Origin: Pseudomonadota bacterium
Lineage (GTDB): Bacteria; Chloroflexota; UBA6077; JAJPHF01
Assembly: GCA_021325365.1 (NCBI GenBank)
Contig: JAJPHF010000183.1
Span: 1 to 51,194, forward strand
Length of the DNA stretch: 51,194 bases
Reading direction: 5' to 3'
The notes under the pieces were generated by a model, which was not told where the DNA came from, did no database searches, and was given only the letters and a program-made list of their open reading frames with translations. Position numbers and translations under genes: made by a program. Below, in pieces: positions 16,346-25,138 of the stretch; position 1 is the first letter of the stretch; every line of letters begins with the position of its first letter.

Positions 16346-17509
16346 TCAGTCTTGGCCGCCCAGGATCTTCTGATACTTGGCCTTGACTCGCGCCAGGTCG
16401 TCGACCTTCGAAGCCAGCATCTCCGCGCTGACGCGGACGGGCTGGATCCCTTGGTCGAGCATGCGCTCCTTCACGATCTCGTGGAAGTGCGCGCCGTCCA
16501 ACAGGTCCAGGTCGTCCCGATGGTGCTTCCACAAGAGCTGCTGGCCTTCGGGCGTCGTCAGGAACAGCGCTAGCAGGGTGGCGCTGTTGGGGTGGGCGGA
16601 GTTCTTGGGCACCGCCACGTATGAGTAATTGAGCACCGGCAGGTCGCTCAGCACGACGTAGTCCACCGGGGCGCCCTGGGCCATCAGCGTCAGCACGTCG
16701 CCGTTGCTGCAGGTAACGGCGACCATCGCGAACTCGCCGGTCGCGACGCGCTTGAACTCGCTGCAGCGGATCAGGCCGGCCAGGCTGCCCTGCGCGAAGG
16801 AGCGCATCCACGCGGTGAGGTAGTCGTCCCCAATGCCGAAGATCGCGCCAAGGTCGAAGCCCGACGCATAGACCGTCGAGGCGATCTGGTGGCGCCACCG
16901 CGGGTCGAGCAGGTCCGCCAGGCTGTGAGGGACGGCGTTCGGCGGTACCAGGTTGGTGTTGTAGAGGAGGGTCTTGACCTGCGTCTCGTAGGCCAGGGAG
17001 GTGGTGTCGGGGCCGATCCCCGCCTCCGGAATGGAGCCATCGTAGTCTCGCCACGCCACGGGCAGAAGGGCGCCGTCCTGCCAGAGGCGCACGACGTCGG
17101 GATTCGTCCCGGTGTACAGATCGGTCTCGGACTGCCGCCCCGTCTGCAGCTCCGTGATGATCCTGGTGGCATTCTCCGGTTCGGACGGCCCCGGCGTGTC
17201 GGCGATCGTGAACGCTATTCCGTACCGTGCCTCCATGCCCTGGCTGACCTCGTCGATGAAGGCGGCCGGGTCGTCCGTGTTGTAGAAGGGGCCGCTCACG
17301 ATCGAGAGCCTGCCGCCCTCGGCCGCGGCCGCGTCGACAAGCGTCTGCAGGGCGGGGCTCAGCGGCGCGGCGGTGGCGGCGCGGGGCGCGGCCGCGGTGT
17401 CGTGCGGCTGCGCCGGCCCGGGTCGCGCGGGGGTACAGCCCAACGCCATCATTGTCAGTGCCGCGAGACCGAGGCTCCAGGCCGCCGCGCGCTTCACTGT
17501 GCGGGTCAT
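16346..17509 (-). CDS. Extracellular solute-binding lipoprotein, Fe3+/AfuA-like
   Basis: 387 residues. Lipobox MALGC puts the lipidated Cys at 25. The binding fold follows an Ala-rich linker and contains family-1/Fe3+-type features: GRLSIVSGPFYNTDDP, an ETDLYTGTNPDVVRLWQDG block, LLYNTNLVPPNAVP and PKNSAHPNSATLLALFLTTPEGQQLL. It is co-directional with, and 27 bp downstream of, the SDR gene. It closely parallels the proteins at 19474 and 21912 and probably arose by duplication. No permease or ATPase adjoins. Iron is only one possible ligand in this family. Confidence 0.9.
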   Translation of the reverse strand: MTRTVKRAAAWSLGLAALTMMALGCTPARPGPAQPHDTAAAPRAATAAPLSPALQTLVDAAAAEGGRLSIVSGPFYNTDDPAAFIDEVSQGMEARYGIAFTIADTPGPSEPENATRIITELQTGRQSETDLYTGTNPDVVRLWQDGALLPVAWRDYDGSIPEAGIGPDTTSLAYETQVKTLLYNTNLVPPNAVPHSLADLLDPRWRHQIASTVYASGFDLGAIFGIGDDYLTAWMRSFAQGSLAGLIRCSEFKRVATGEFAMVAVTCSNGDVLTLMAQGAPVDYVVLSDLPVLNYSYVAVPKNSAHPNSATLLALFLTTPEGQQLLWKHHRDDLDLLDGAHFHEIVKERMLDQGIQPVRVSAEMLASKVDDLARVKAKYQKILGGQD

Positions 17510-17536
17510 CGTTGTGCCCCGTTCTGCACGGTCCCC

Positions 17537-18316
17537 TCAACGTCCCGCGGCCGGCCCGCCGAGATCGATGGCCGTGCCGCTAATCAGCTCCGCCAGGGGG
17601 GAGACGAGGAAGGCGACGGTCCGGGCGGTGTCCCCGGGCTGGGCCAGTCGCCCGAGCGGCGCGCTCGCGCGGATCTGCTCCCAGACCGCGTCGGGCGCCA
17701 CGCCTTGCAGCCGCGCTCGGGCCGCGACGAGCCGCTCGAGCAGCGGCGTCTCGGTCAGGCCCGGGTTCACGGCCACCACGCGGACGCCTTGTCCCGCGGC
17801 GTCGGCCGCGAGCAGCTCGGTGAACGCCAACAACCCCGCGTTGACGACGCTGTTGACGGCCGAGCGGGGCGAGGGCCGCTTGCCCGAGCCGCCGACCACG
17901 TTGACGATTACCCCGCCCGGGCGCGTGAGCGCCGGGAGGGCGGCCCGGCTGAAACGCACGGTGCCCAGCAGCTTAAGCTGGATGTTCTGCTCCCAGGCCT
18001 CGTCGGGCACCTCCAGCACCCCGCCGCTGGACGAGCCGCCCGCGCTGTTGACCAGCGCATCGAGCCCCCCGAGCTGGCGACGGGCGGCCGCGACCACCTG
18101 CTCGGCGGCGCCTGGATCCGTGACGTCGGCCGGCACCGCGACGGCCTCGACCCCGTGAGCGCGGATCGCCGCCGCCACGCCGTCGAGGAGCGCGGCGCGG
18201 CGTGCGGTTACCGCCACGTGTACGCCCTCGGCGGCGAGCTGCAGGGCTACCGCCCGGCCGATGCCACTGCTCGCGCCCGTCACCAGCGCGCGCTTCCCCG
18301 CTAGCTGCAGGTCCAC
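17537..18316 (-). CDS. Short-chain dehydrogenase/reductase fold, altered active site
   Basis: 259 residues with a complete Rossmann SDR fold: TGASSGIG at 13-20, ADVTD, LVNSAGG at 89-94 and the VNPGLTET loop at 183-190. The usual YxxxK pair is missing: the equivalent stretch reads N155-SVV-N159. The motif Ser (about 144) is present. The protein should bind NAD(P) but may not catalyse normal hydride transfer. It sits between the cyclodeaminase homologue and a binding protein in a minus-strand run. Confidence 0.88.
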   Translation of the reverse strand: MDLQLAGKRALVTGASSGIGRAVALQLAAEGVHVAVTARRAALLDGVAAAIRAHGVEAVAVPADVTDPGAAEQVVAAARRQLGGLDALVNSAGGSSSGGVLEVPDEAWEQNIQLKLLGTVRFSRAALPALTRPGGVIVNVVGGSGKRPSPRSAVNSVVNAGLLAFTELLAADAAGQGVRVVAVNPGLTETPLLERLVAARARLQGVAPDAVWEQIRASAPLGRLAQPGDTARTVAFLVSPLAELISGTAIDLGGPAAGR

Positions 18317-18362
18317 AGGCTCGCTCCCATTCCCGGCGTGGGCGGCCGGGCCGGCGGGCGGC

Positions 18363-18392
18363 GGGTGAGCGCGGCCCCGGCCGCGCTCACCC
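18363..18392 (-). terminator. Hairpin overlapping the stop codon of the cyclodeaminase-like gene
   Basis: A 14-bp perfect stem (18363-18376 with 18379-18392) contains the TGA at 18389-18387. No U-tract follows. It may reduce read-through to the SDR gene. Confidence 0.55.
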
Positions 18393-19334
18393 GAAGCTCC
18401 ACTCCTGGCCCAGCCCTAGCTCCCGCGCCCGCTCGTAGACCCAGGCGGCGAGTGCCACGTCGCCCACGCCGCCCTGGGACTCCCGCACGACAACCAAGGC
18501 CTCCTCGGCCGCCGCGGGGAGCGGCACGCGCCCGGCGAGGACGGCGCCCAGCTCGTGCCAGCGGACCTCCCCGCGGGCCACGAGGTCGCGCAGCGGCTGG
18601 TCGAGCGCGCGGTCGTAATAGTCCTGCTCGTGGGCGAGGTTTGTCACGATCACCAGGTCCGCGCGCCGGTACACGTCGGCCGCGAGCTCGTTGGGTCGCC
18701 CGATGCTCACGACACACTGCCCCGGCCGGAGCCATTCACCCAGCACGACCGGCTCACGGGGGTCGGTAGCCGTCAACACCACCTGCGCCCCCTGCACCGC
18801 GCGCTGCCCGCTGTCGACCGCCACGACGGACCGGTCGAGCGCGCTCTGCATGGCGCGCGCAAACCGCTCCCGGTGCTCCCCCTGACGGCTGAACACGCGG
18901 ACCTCGCGGACCTCGGGCCGTGCCCAGCACACGCCTTCCAGGAGGCTTGGCGCGTTGCGCCCGCTGCCGATCAGCCCGACCGTGGGCACCTGTTCGGGCG
19001 CCAGTCGCCGCACGGCCAGCGCCACGGTCGCGCCGATGCGCAGGGAGCTGTAGGGATACGCCTGGATGCTGAGCAGCCTGCCGCTCTCGGTGTCGTACAG
19101 CAGCGCGACCGGGGGCTCGTCGCCGCTCACGCTCAGCCGGGCGCCCGCGCGGCCCGTGCCCTGGAGCGCGCCGGCGACCATTCGCATGGTGCCGTGGCGG
19201 AGCCGCAGCAAGCGGGGGGCGCTCGGCAGGAGGTCGCCCGCGGCTTGCTCCTGGAACAGGCGCTCCGTGACCGTGATCGCCGTGGGGAGGTCGAGGAGTC
19301 CGGCCACCTCGTCTTGCCGGAGCAGGAGCGTCAT
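18387..19334 (-). CDS. Ornithine cyclodeaminase/mu-crystallin family protein
   Basis: 315 residues. N-terminal LLLRQDEVAGLLDLPTAI is typical of the family; the NAD-binding motif is GLIGSGRNAPSLLEG, and QGAQVVLTATDPREPVV precedes the C-terminal catalytic region. Relatives deaminate ornithine or act as imine reductases/amino-acid dehydrogenases, so substrate is uncertain. ATG 19334 follows GGAGGA; the longer frame to 19460 runs into the structured repeat. A second family member lies at 33616 on the other strand. Confidence 0.88.
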   Translation of the reverse strand: MTLLLRQDEVAGLLDLPTAITVTERLFQEQAAGDLLPSAPRLLRLRHGTMRMVAGALQGTGRAGARLSVSGDEPPVALLYDTESGRLLSIQAYPYSSLRIGATVALAVRRLAPEQVPTVGLIGSGRNAPSLLEGVCWARPEVREVRVFSRQGEHRERFARAMQSALDRSVVAVDSGQRAVQGAQVVLTATDPREPVVLGEWLRPGQCVVSIGRPNELAADVYRRADLVIVTNLAHEQDYYDRALDQPLRDLVARGEVRWHELGAVLAGRVPLPAAAEEALVVVRESQGGVGDVALAAWVYERARELGLGQEWSFG

Positions 19335-19401
19335 GGAGTCCTCCTCCGCCGCACCTCGCGTGCACCGACCGTCCCGCGCGAGCGAGGCGCTCCAGCCGCT
19401 G

Positions 19402-19480
19402 GCCCAAGCTCCCGGCCCCGGTTGCTGTGTATGTCTGGGTTCGCCAAACATACACAGCAACCGGGCCGAGTGCTTAGCGC
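19402..19480. repeat. Structured dispersed repeat, copy 1 (stop codon plus hairpin)
   Basis: Read on the minus strand: left block GCGCTAAGCACTCGGCC (19480-19464), a long stem, apex GTTTGGCGAACCCAGAC (19449-19433), the complementary stem, and right block GGGCCGGGAGCTTGGGC (19418-19402). The outer stem 19417-19434/19448-19465 is 18 perfect bp. It carries the TAA stop of the gene at 19474. It shares 17/17, 15/17 and 15/17 bases in the three blocks with the copy at 44402, while the stems differ. Confidence 0.8.
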
Positions 19481-20610
19481 TCCTGGCGCAGCAGGCCCTG
19501 GACCTCCTGCCGCACCGCCGGCTGCTCGGGGTACGACTGCATGAAGGGAACGTTCGCCTCCACGATGCGCGCCCCCTGCTTTTCGAGGTCCTTGATCTCC
19601 GGGGCGATGCGCGACCCCGGCAGCTTCCACTGATCCGTCTTCTGCTCGTCCCAGACGATCTGCTGCCCCTCGGGCGACATCGCCTCCAGGACGTACAGCG
19701 TCGCGGCGTTGGGATGGGCCGAGTTCTCCGGGACGCCGAGCCACCAGTACTGCAGGGCCAAAGCGTCGCGCAGCAGGGCGCTGGCCACGGGCGCCCCCTT
19801 GAGCTGCCAGCTGCGCGCCTCGTAGTCCCCGCAGTCGAAGGCCAGCGCCCAGTACTCGCCGCTGATCAGCCGCTCCGTCTCCCCGCAGCGCATCAGCCCG
19901 CCCAGGTTCGCCGATAGCTCGCGCGTGTACTGGAGCACGCGGTCCGGCCCCCACAGCTCCGGACTGCCCAGGACGTCGAACAGCGCGCCATAGGGGGTGC
20001 TAGCCAGCTTGCCTTTCCACTCGGGCTTCAGCAAGTCCGCGGCGGTCTGGGGCACCAGGCTCGCCGGCACAAGGTTGGTGTTGTACGTGACGCCGGGCAC
20101 GCGGGTAATGACCTCGACCCCCGCGTCCTTCGGCGCCACCACGGTGGGCGGGATGCTCGGGGAGAGGCCGGCCCAGGCGATCGGGCGCAGGCCTCCCTTC
20201 TCAACGAAGTCCTTGATCTGCGCTTCGGTGCCGATGTAGACGTCGGACGTCGCGGGCCGTTGCGCCGCCAGCTCCTGGGCCAGGCGGACGGCCATGTCCG
20301 GCATGGCTGGCCCGGGCGTCCAGGTGGCAGCGAGGCTCAGGCCATAGCGCCGATTGAGCGAGTCGACGAGCCGTTCCACCCCTTCCTTGCCGCCCAGCGT
20401 CTCCGTGCTCCAGACGACGTTGAGCGTGCCCTCCTGCCGAGCGCCGGCGACGATCTGCTCCAGCGCGCTCCCGGGAGCCGGCGCGTCGGGGGCGCTGGGC
20501 GGGCGCGGAGCCGGTGCCGCCGGGGGAGCCGCCGGCACGGCGGCGCAGCGAACGGCCAGAGAGAGACCGACGGCGAGCAGCCAAAGCGGCCGGCGCGACC
20601 ACATCCTCAT
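19474..20610 (-). CDS. Extracellular solute-binding lipoprotein, Fe3+/AfuA-like
   Basis: 378 residues with signal peptide and candidate lipidated Cys22 (SLAVRC). The fold carries LNVVWSTETLGGKEGVERLV, TSDVYIGTEAQIKDFVEKGG, YNTNLVPASLVPQTAADLLKP, a GLMRCGETERLISGEY block shared with the 21912 protein, and ENSAHPNAATLYVLEAMSPEG. ATG 20610 is chosen at the signal peptide; the frame extends to 20685 without sense. Its stop lies in a structured repeat that also forms a terminator. No transport core nearby. Confidence 0.9.
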   Translation of the reverse strand: MRMWSRRPLWLLAVGLSLAVRCAAVPAAPPAAPAPRPPSAPDAPAPGSALEQIVAGARQEGTLNVVWSTETLGGKEGVERLVDSLNRRYGLSLAATWTPGPAMPDMAVRLAQELAAQRPATSDVYIGTEAQIKDFVEKGGLRPIAWAGLSPSIPPTVVAPKDAGVEVITRVPGVTYNTNLVPASLVPQTAADLLKPEWKGKLASTPYGALFDVLGSPELWGPDRVLQYTRELSANLGGLMRCGETERLISGEYWALAFDCGDYEARSWQLKGAPVASALLRDALALQYWWLGVPENSAHPNAATLYVLEAMSPEGQQIVWDEQKTDQWKLPGSRIAPEIKDLEKQGARIVEANVPFMQSYPEQPAVRQEVQGLLRQER

Positions 20611-20740
20611 TACCCCCGCGCGCCCCGGGCGCACCGGGCACCTAAGCGGGTTTTCAAGGATGGTGCGTAGGTCTGGCCCAGCCAAGCCTACCCACCTCCC
20701 TTGCCCCGACGCTCAGCGCGCCGGCCCTCCCACAGGATCG

Positions 20741-21871
20741 CTACAACAGGCCCCGGTCGCGGAGCCACTGCACGATGGCATCGGCCGCCTCGGCCTGTAG
20801 CTCAGGCTGGCCGCGCATGAAGTGCGTGCCGCCCTTGAGCCAGACCAGGCGCTTGTCCGGATCGGGCCCCGCCTCGAACATCTCCAGCGAGTCGCCCGGC
20901 CCCCCGCTCGCGTCGGCGGTGCCGACGATGAACAGCAGCGGCACGTGGCAGCGCGGCAAGAACTTCATCACGTCGAAGACCGACGTGGCCAGGCCGCGCT
21001 GGCTGATCCACGAGCGCAGCGTCATGATGCGGAGCCGGGTGGCGCCCCCGCGCAGGGGCCCCGCGGTGTAGTTGGCGACCCGCGGGTCCTCGTCCCAGAT
21101 GGTCTTGCCGGTGCGGTCCGAGGGATCGATCGTGAGGTCCGCGAGGGCGAGGTTGGCGTCCGTGCGGTGGACGATGAACGGCACGTCAGTCATCAGCGGG
21201 TTGCCGATGGTGGCGAGCTCGGCCAGCTTCTGCTGGCACCAGCGAGTGATCTTGTGGTTTCGCTCGACCTGCGCGGCATGGTAGCGCGCCTGGAACTCGG
21301 TGGAGTAGGGCGGGCCGTTCCGCGGATTGTACATGTCCAGGTCGGGGTTGTAGTCGAACGGATCGTTGCCGTTCTCGCCGCCGACGGATGGATCGAGTGA
21401 GCGGGTGAGGCTGTGCGCCCGACCGCGGTGGGCATTGAGAATGATGAGCCCGTCCACGGGCGGCAAATCGGCCTTCGTCAGGTCCGGCGGCGTGCCGAGC
21501 GGCGTCTGCGTGAGCGTGGGATGTTCGGCCTCGGCCTGGTACACGGTCACGATCTCGCCGCCGCCGCTGTTGCCGATGCAGGCGATGTGCCGCATGCCGC
21601 GCTCGCGCAGCAGCTTGATGCCGGCGGCCATGTCGAGAATCGTGTGCTCGAGGATCAGGTCGGCCTCGCGCGAGGTGTAGCGAGTCGTGAAGCCGAGCGC
21701 CGCGATGCCGCGTTCGGCCAGCAGCGGCAGGATGTAGTGCTGGCGCCAGTCGCTGGTGGGGTGCATGATCGTGACGGCGGTGGTCGGCTGGCGGGCGTCG
21801 TCGAAGTGCAGCATCGCCGCGACCTCGGCGCCATCCTCCGTCCGCAGCGTGAGCGCTTCTTGCTGAATCAT
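20741..21871 (-). CDS. Alpha/beta-hydrolase fold protein
   Basis: 376 residues. The nucleophile elbow is GNSGGG with S102; a D/H pair is likely in LFIVGTADASGGPGDS and GGTHFMRGQ near the end. An insert of about 150 residues (130-280) between core strands forms a cap. The family fits dienelactone-hydrolase or peptidase-like esterases; no substrate can be named. It is followed by a binding protein and preceded by another, suggesting it processes an imported ester or amide. Confidence 0.85.
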   Translation of the reverse strand: MIQQEALTLRTEDGAEVAAMLHFDDARQPTTAVTIMHPTSDWRQHYILPLLAERGIAALGFTTRYTSREADLILEHTILDMAAGIKLLRERGMRHIACIGNSGGGEIVTVYQAEAEHPTLTQTPLGTPPDLTKADLPPVDGLIILNAHRGRAHSLTRSLDPSVGGENGNDPFDYNPDLDMYNPRNGPPYSTEFQARYHAAQVERNHKITRWCQQKLAELATIGNPLMTDVPFIVHRTDANLALADLTIDPSDRTGKTIWDEDPRVANYTAGPLRGGATRLRIMTLRSWISQRGLATSVFDVMKFLPRCHVPLLFIVGTADASGGPGDSLEMFEAGPDPDKRLVWLKGGTHFMRGQPELQAEAADAIVQWLRDRGLL

Positions 21872-21911
21872 CGTCCCTCCTCTGAGTAACTGCCGGAAGG
21901 CGTCCGCTGCC

Positions 21912-23042
21912 CTATGGGCCCGCCTGCTTCAGAATGTCCTGGGTTTGCTTCCGCACCGCGTCCTGGTCGGGGTAGGACATCATGAACTGGACGTTGCCCT
22001 TGACGAACTTCGCGCCACGCGCCTCCGCCTCGTCCACCTCCTGCCTGGAGTGCGAGCCGGGGACCTCGATGTGGTCCAGGCCCCAGGTGTCCCAGAGGAT
22101 GTCCTGCCCCTCGCGGGTCAGCGACTCCAGAATGAACAGCGTGGCGGCGTTGGGATGCGTCGCGTTCTTGGGCACGCCCACGTAGTAGTAGAGCAGGGCG
22201 GCCGCATCGCTCAGGATCGCGTGGCGGACCGGGGCGCCCTTCCGCGACCAGACCTCCGCGTCCATGCCGCCGCAGTCGAAGGCGAGCATGGCGAACTCGC
22301 CGCTGATGATCCGCTCGGACTCGCCGCAGCGGAGCAGGCCGCCGATGTTGCTCGCGAACTGCCGCGTGTAGGCAATCGTGCGCTCCGGGCCCCACAGCTG
22401 GGGGCTGCCGAGAATGTCGAAGAACGTGGCGTAGGGGGTGCCCGCGATCTTGCCCTTCCATTCGGGCAGCAGTAGGTCGGCGCTGGTCTGCGGCACCTTC
22501 GCCGGCGGCACGAGGTTGGTGTTGTAGGTGATGCCCGCCACCGTGACGGCGACCTCGACCGCCACGTTCTCGGGCGCGATCATGTCGGGTTTGATGTTCG
22601 GCGACAGGCTGGGCCAGTCGATCGGGGCTAGCACGCCCCCTTCCAGCAGCGCCTTGACGTTGGCCTCGCGGCCCAGGTACACGTCGCTGCTCGCGGGGCG
22701 GCCGGCCGCAAGCTCCTGTGCCGCGCGGACGCCCATCTCGGGCATGCTGGGCCCCGGGGTGAAGCCCACCTTGAGAGTCAGACCGTAGCGGCGGTTCAGG
22801 TTGTCCACGATGCGCTGGGCGCCGTCGGCCCCGCCGTACGAGGCGTCGGACCACACGAGGTTGAGGGTGCCCTCGGTGCGCGCGCCGTCGACGACGCGCT
22901 GCAGCGCCGGGCTAAGCGGCTCGCTCGCCGCGGCCGCCGGGGCGCTGGCGGGCGCCGCCGGGCGGGGCGCCGCGGGCGCCGCGCAAGCGCCGGCGAGCAG
23001 TAGCCCGGCTGCCAGGACCGCGCTGGGAAGCCTCATACGCAT
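21912..23042 (-). CDS. Extracellular solute-binding lipoprotein, Fe3+/AfuA-like
   Basis: 376 residues, signal peptide ending in lipobox LAGAC (Cys20). It is the closest in-window relative of the 19474 protein: LNLVWSDASYGGADGAQRIV, SSDVYLGREANVKALLEGG, NTNLVPPAKVPQTSADLLLP, GGLLRCGESERIISGEF and NATHPNAATLFILESLTREG. ATG 23042 follows AAGGAG. Lies 40 bp upstream of the hydrolase start. Ligand unknown. Confidence 0.9.
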   Translation of the reverse strand: MRMRLPSAVLAAGLLLAGACAAPAAPRPAAPASAPAAAASEPLSPALQRVVDGARTEGTLNLVWSDASYGGADGAQRIVDNLNRRYGLTLKVGFTPGPSMPEMGVRAAQELAAGRPASSDVYLGREANVKALLEGGVLAPIDWPSLSPNIKPDMIAPENVAVEVAVTVAGITYNTNLVPPAKVPQTSADLLLPEWKGKIAGTPYATFFDILGSPQLWGPERTIAYTRQFASNIGGLLRCGESERIISGEFAMLAFDCGGMDAEVWSRKGAPVRHAILSDAAALLYYYVGVPKNATHPNAATLFILESLTREGQDILWDTWGLDHIEVPGSHSRQEVDEAEARGAKFVKGNVQFMMSYPDQDAVRKQTQDILKQAGP

Positions 23043-23391
23043 GCCGGCTCCTTGCCCCGCCCCTCCGGGCACTTCAGAAGAGGACCTGGCGTTCCGCACC
23101 CCGTCTCTGTTCCGATGCCTCTATCGGTTCCGATACCTCCAGCGGTTGCTATAGGTACGGAGCCCTCTGGAGAGCGACCAGACGGTAGGGCAGGCGCTGG
23201 TCCCCTGCCGCCCGGCCGGGTCTGCTCATACCGGCCGCGCTAGCGAACCCGTCGTAGGGCAGCGGTGCGTGCCCTGCCGTCCGGTCGACGCTGCCCGGCT
23301 GGATCAGGCTGCAATCCGCTGTAACCATCCGGTCAAGGAGAGCGCTCAGCCGTGGCGCTGCGAACCCCGCACACCCTCCCGAGAAACCAGC
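23043..23391. promoter_or_regulatory. Intergenic region with direct repeats and small hairpins
   Basis: These 349 bp hold a 13-bp direct repeat GTTCCGAT(G/A)CCTC at 23109-23121 and 23127-23139 (period 18 bp) just upstream of the binding-protein gene, a possible regulator site. Two similar hairpin-forming stretches, GTAGGGCAG...CCTGCCG, lie at 23185-23210 and 23253-23279. No gene is seen. Confidence 0.35.
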
Positions 23392-23565
23392 TCAGCTCTC
23401 CGCGACGATGATAAGCTGCAGGCGGTTGGTCGCGGGATCGTAGAAGTAAGTGCTTTGCTCGCCCGGCGCCCGCAGCGCCGCGCGGTGATCGCCCTCGTCG
23501 AAGCCGCCGTACTCGGGAATGGCCTTGAAGACGCGCTGGTACGCCTCGGGGGACGGCACCGCCAC
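23392..23565 (-). pseudogene. C-terminal remnant of a VOC-family gene
   Basis: The frame encodes about 57 residues, beginning VAVPSPEAYQRVFKAIPEYGG and ending in the VOC C-terminal block YFYDPATNRLQLIIVAES before TGA 23394-23392. The N-terminal half of a VOC module is absent and no ribosome site is evident at GTG 23565; the frame is open back to 23619. It looks like the tail of a deleted gene left behind the peptidase homologue. Confidence 0.5.
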
Positions 23566-23625
23566 GTCGCCGCCGACTCGCCCCGCTGGTGCTGGCGGTT
23601 GGTTGCGTCGATATTCTACTCACCG

Positions 23626-24828
23626 TCAGGCGCTGACGCTGTACCCCTGCGGGCGCTTGCCCAGCCGCCGGGCGCCGTCCGGGGTGACGACGACGGTGTC
23701 GCCCCAGTTGATGTGCCGCTGGTGGTCGGGCGTCGCCGCGGACGGCTTCAGGATGAATACGTTGTTCGCCTCGAGCTTGATGCGCCGGATCGCCTCGCTG
23801 CCGGCCCCGCCCGAGAAGAGCGGCCGGTCCTCGCCCAGGCCGCGTCCGTGCATGCCGAGTCGGGTCTGGTAGCCCGTCCCCTCGCCCACGGCCGCGCAGG
23901 CGTCGTACAGCTCGCCCATCGTGACGCCGGGGCGCATGAGTGCGCACAGCTGGTTGAAGGCCGCGATGGACACCTGGAGCATCTCGGGATACGGGTCCTT
24001 AGGGTAGCTGATGAACAGCGGCTGCACCACTTGCGCGCGATACCCGGCGTGCTTCGCCTCCAGCTCGGTCACGATCTGGTCGCCCGGCTCCAGCGGTCGG
24101 TTGGTGGGCAAGTAGAAGGTGTCTTGCGCCTCCGGGCCCGCCCGCCAGAGCAGCATGGTCGGTACCTCGCCGCCGTTGGTGAGCATCGCGTTGTACGCGG
24201 CCGCAAACACCAGCGCATCCGGGACGCCGGGGCGGGCGGCCTCGCGCATCGCCTCGGCCGCCAGCTCGGCGATCTCGGCGGCGCGCTGCAGGACGGCGAT
24301 CTCCTCCTCGCTCTTCACGGCGCGCGCCTCCTGCATCAGCGCCGTGGCGCTCACGAAGGTCGCCCGCGGCAGCTCGCGCTTGAACGTCTCCATCATCACG
24401 TACGGAATCACGCCTTCTTCCGCGCGCGTCATGCCGTCGAGCCCCACCACGCCGATCGTCGCGCGCTCCAGGCCCAGCTCCTTGAGCCGCTCCACGATCG
24501 GCGGCCCCCAGACGCCGCCGCTGTTGCGGATGTCGGTTACCCAGTCCTGCGCGCCCAGCCAGGAGGCGATGTACCGGCCCGAGCGCACCCACGCGGTGGC
24601 CTCGCCCTCCGCCGGGAACACGACACACACCTCGGCGTCGTTGCCGCCCATGCAGGTCAGGTACTGAGCGTCGGCCTGGAACTGGCCCCAGTGTCCCGTG
24701 TTGTACGGCACGACGATGCAATCGACCCCCGCCTCACGCATGAAGCGGCGCACGCGCTCGAAGCGGCGGTCGCGCTCCGCGAGCGAAAAGCGGGGCACGT
24801 CTAGCCTCGGCCGGTCCTTGGCGATCAT
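23626..24828 (-). CDS. M24 family (Xaa-Pro peptidase/creatinase-like) protein, metal site lost
   Basis: 400 residues, two-domain pita-bread architecture: N-terminal creatinase domain (to about 160, with DAQYLTCMGGND), then the catalytic-fold domain. The five metal ligands of M24 peptidases are not conserved: ELEAKHAGYRAQ at the Asp/Asp site, FILKP where IEP is usual, VVTPDG where TEDG is usual. This suggests a non-metallo creatinase-like hydrolase or another reaction. ATG 24828 follows GGGAGAGG. Divergent from the MFS gene. Confidence 0.85.
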   Translation of the reverse strand: MIAKDRPRLDVPRFSLAERDRRFERVRRFMREAGVDCIVVPYNTGHWGQFQADAQYLTCMGGNDAEVCVVFPAEGEATAWVRSGRYIASWLGAQDWVTDIRNSGGVWGPPIVERLKELGLERATIGVVGLDGMTRAEEGVIPYVMMETFKRELPRATFVSATALMQEARAVKSEEEIAVLQRAAEIAELAAEAMREAARPGVPDALVFAAAYNAMLTNGGEVPTMLLWRAGPEAQDTFYLPTNRPLEPGDQIVTELEAKHAGYRAQVVQPLFISYPKDPYPEMLQVSIAAFNQLCALMRPGVTMGELYDACAAVGEGTGYQTRLGMHGRGLGEDRPLFSGGAGSEAIRRIKLEANNVFILKPSAATPDHQRHINWGDTVVVTPDGARRLGKRPQGYSVSA

Positions 24829-25138
24829 CCTGCCTCTCCCCTTTTGGCGCACCGCACGGCAATGGCGGCTCGCCGCGGCCTGGGTTCGCCATCGGGCCAC
24901 GGCGCCGGGTCGCGGTATGATGCGCCGCACAACACACGCTGTCAAGACCGCCCTGCCCGCGCCGCCCTTAGCACCGCGCCTCCCCCGGGCGATCAGGCCT
25001 GCCAGCCCGTGCCTTACGCTGAGCACCGGCGGCCGGCATCACGCCATCGGGCGCCGGACCCGCTGCCGCGGCGTCTGCACTATAATGCGGCGCCCGGCCC
25101 CGCGGGGCCGGCTGGATTCGGCGGCGGGGGGCACGGCG
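24829..25138. promoter_or_regulatory. Divergent region between M24 and MFS genes
   Basis: 310 bp without a gene. A consensus TATAAT lies at 25081-25086, 52 bp before the MFS start, but no good -35 is found 17 bp upstream. Nothing else stands out. Confidence 0.35.

Noticed and set aside
23566..23628. Further Sec read-through after the M24 stop into the VOC remnant
   Set aside because: Two TGA codons lie six bases apart, no Cys position is involved and the families are unrelated; the shared frame is coincidence.
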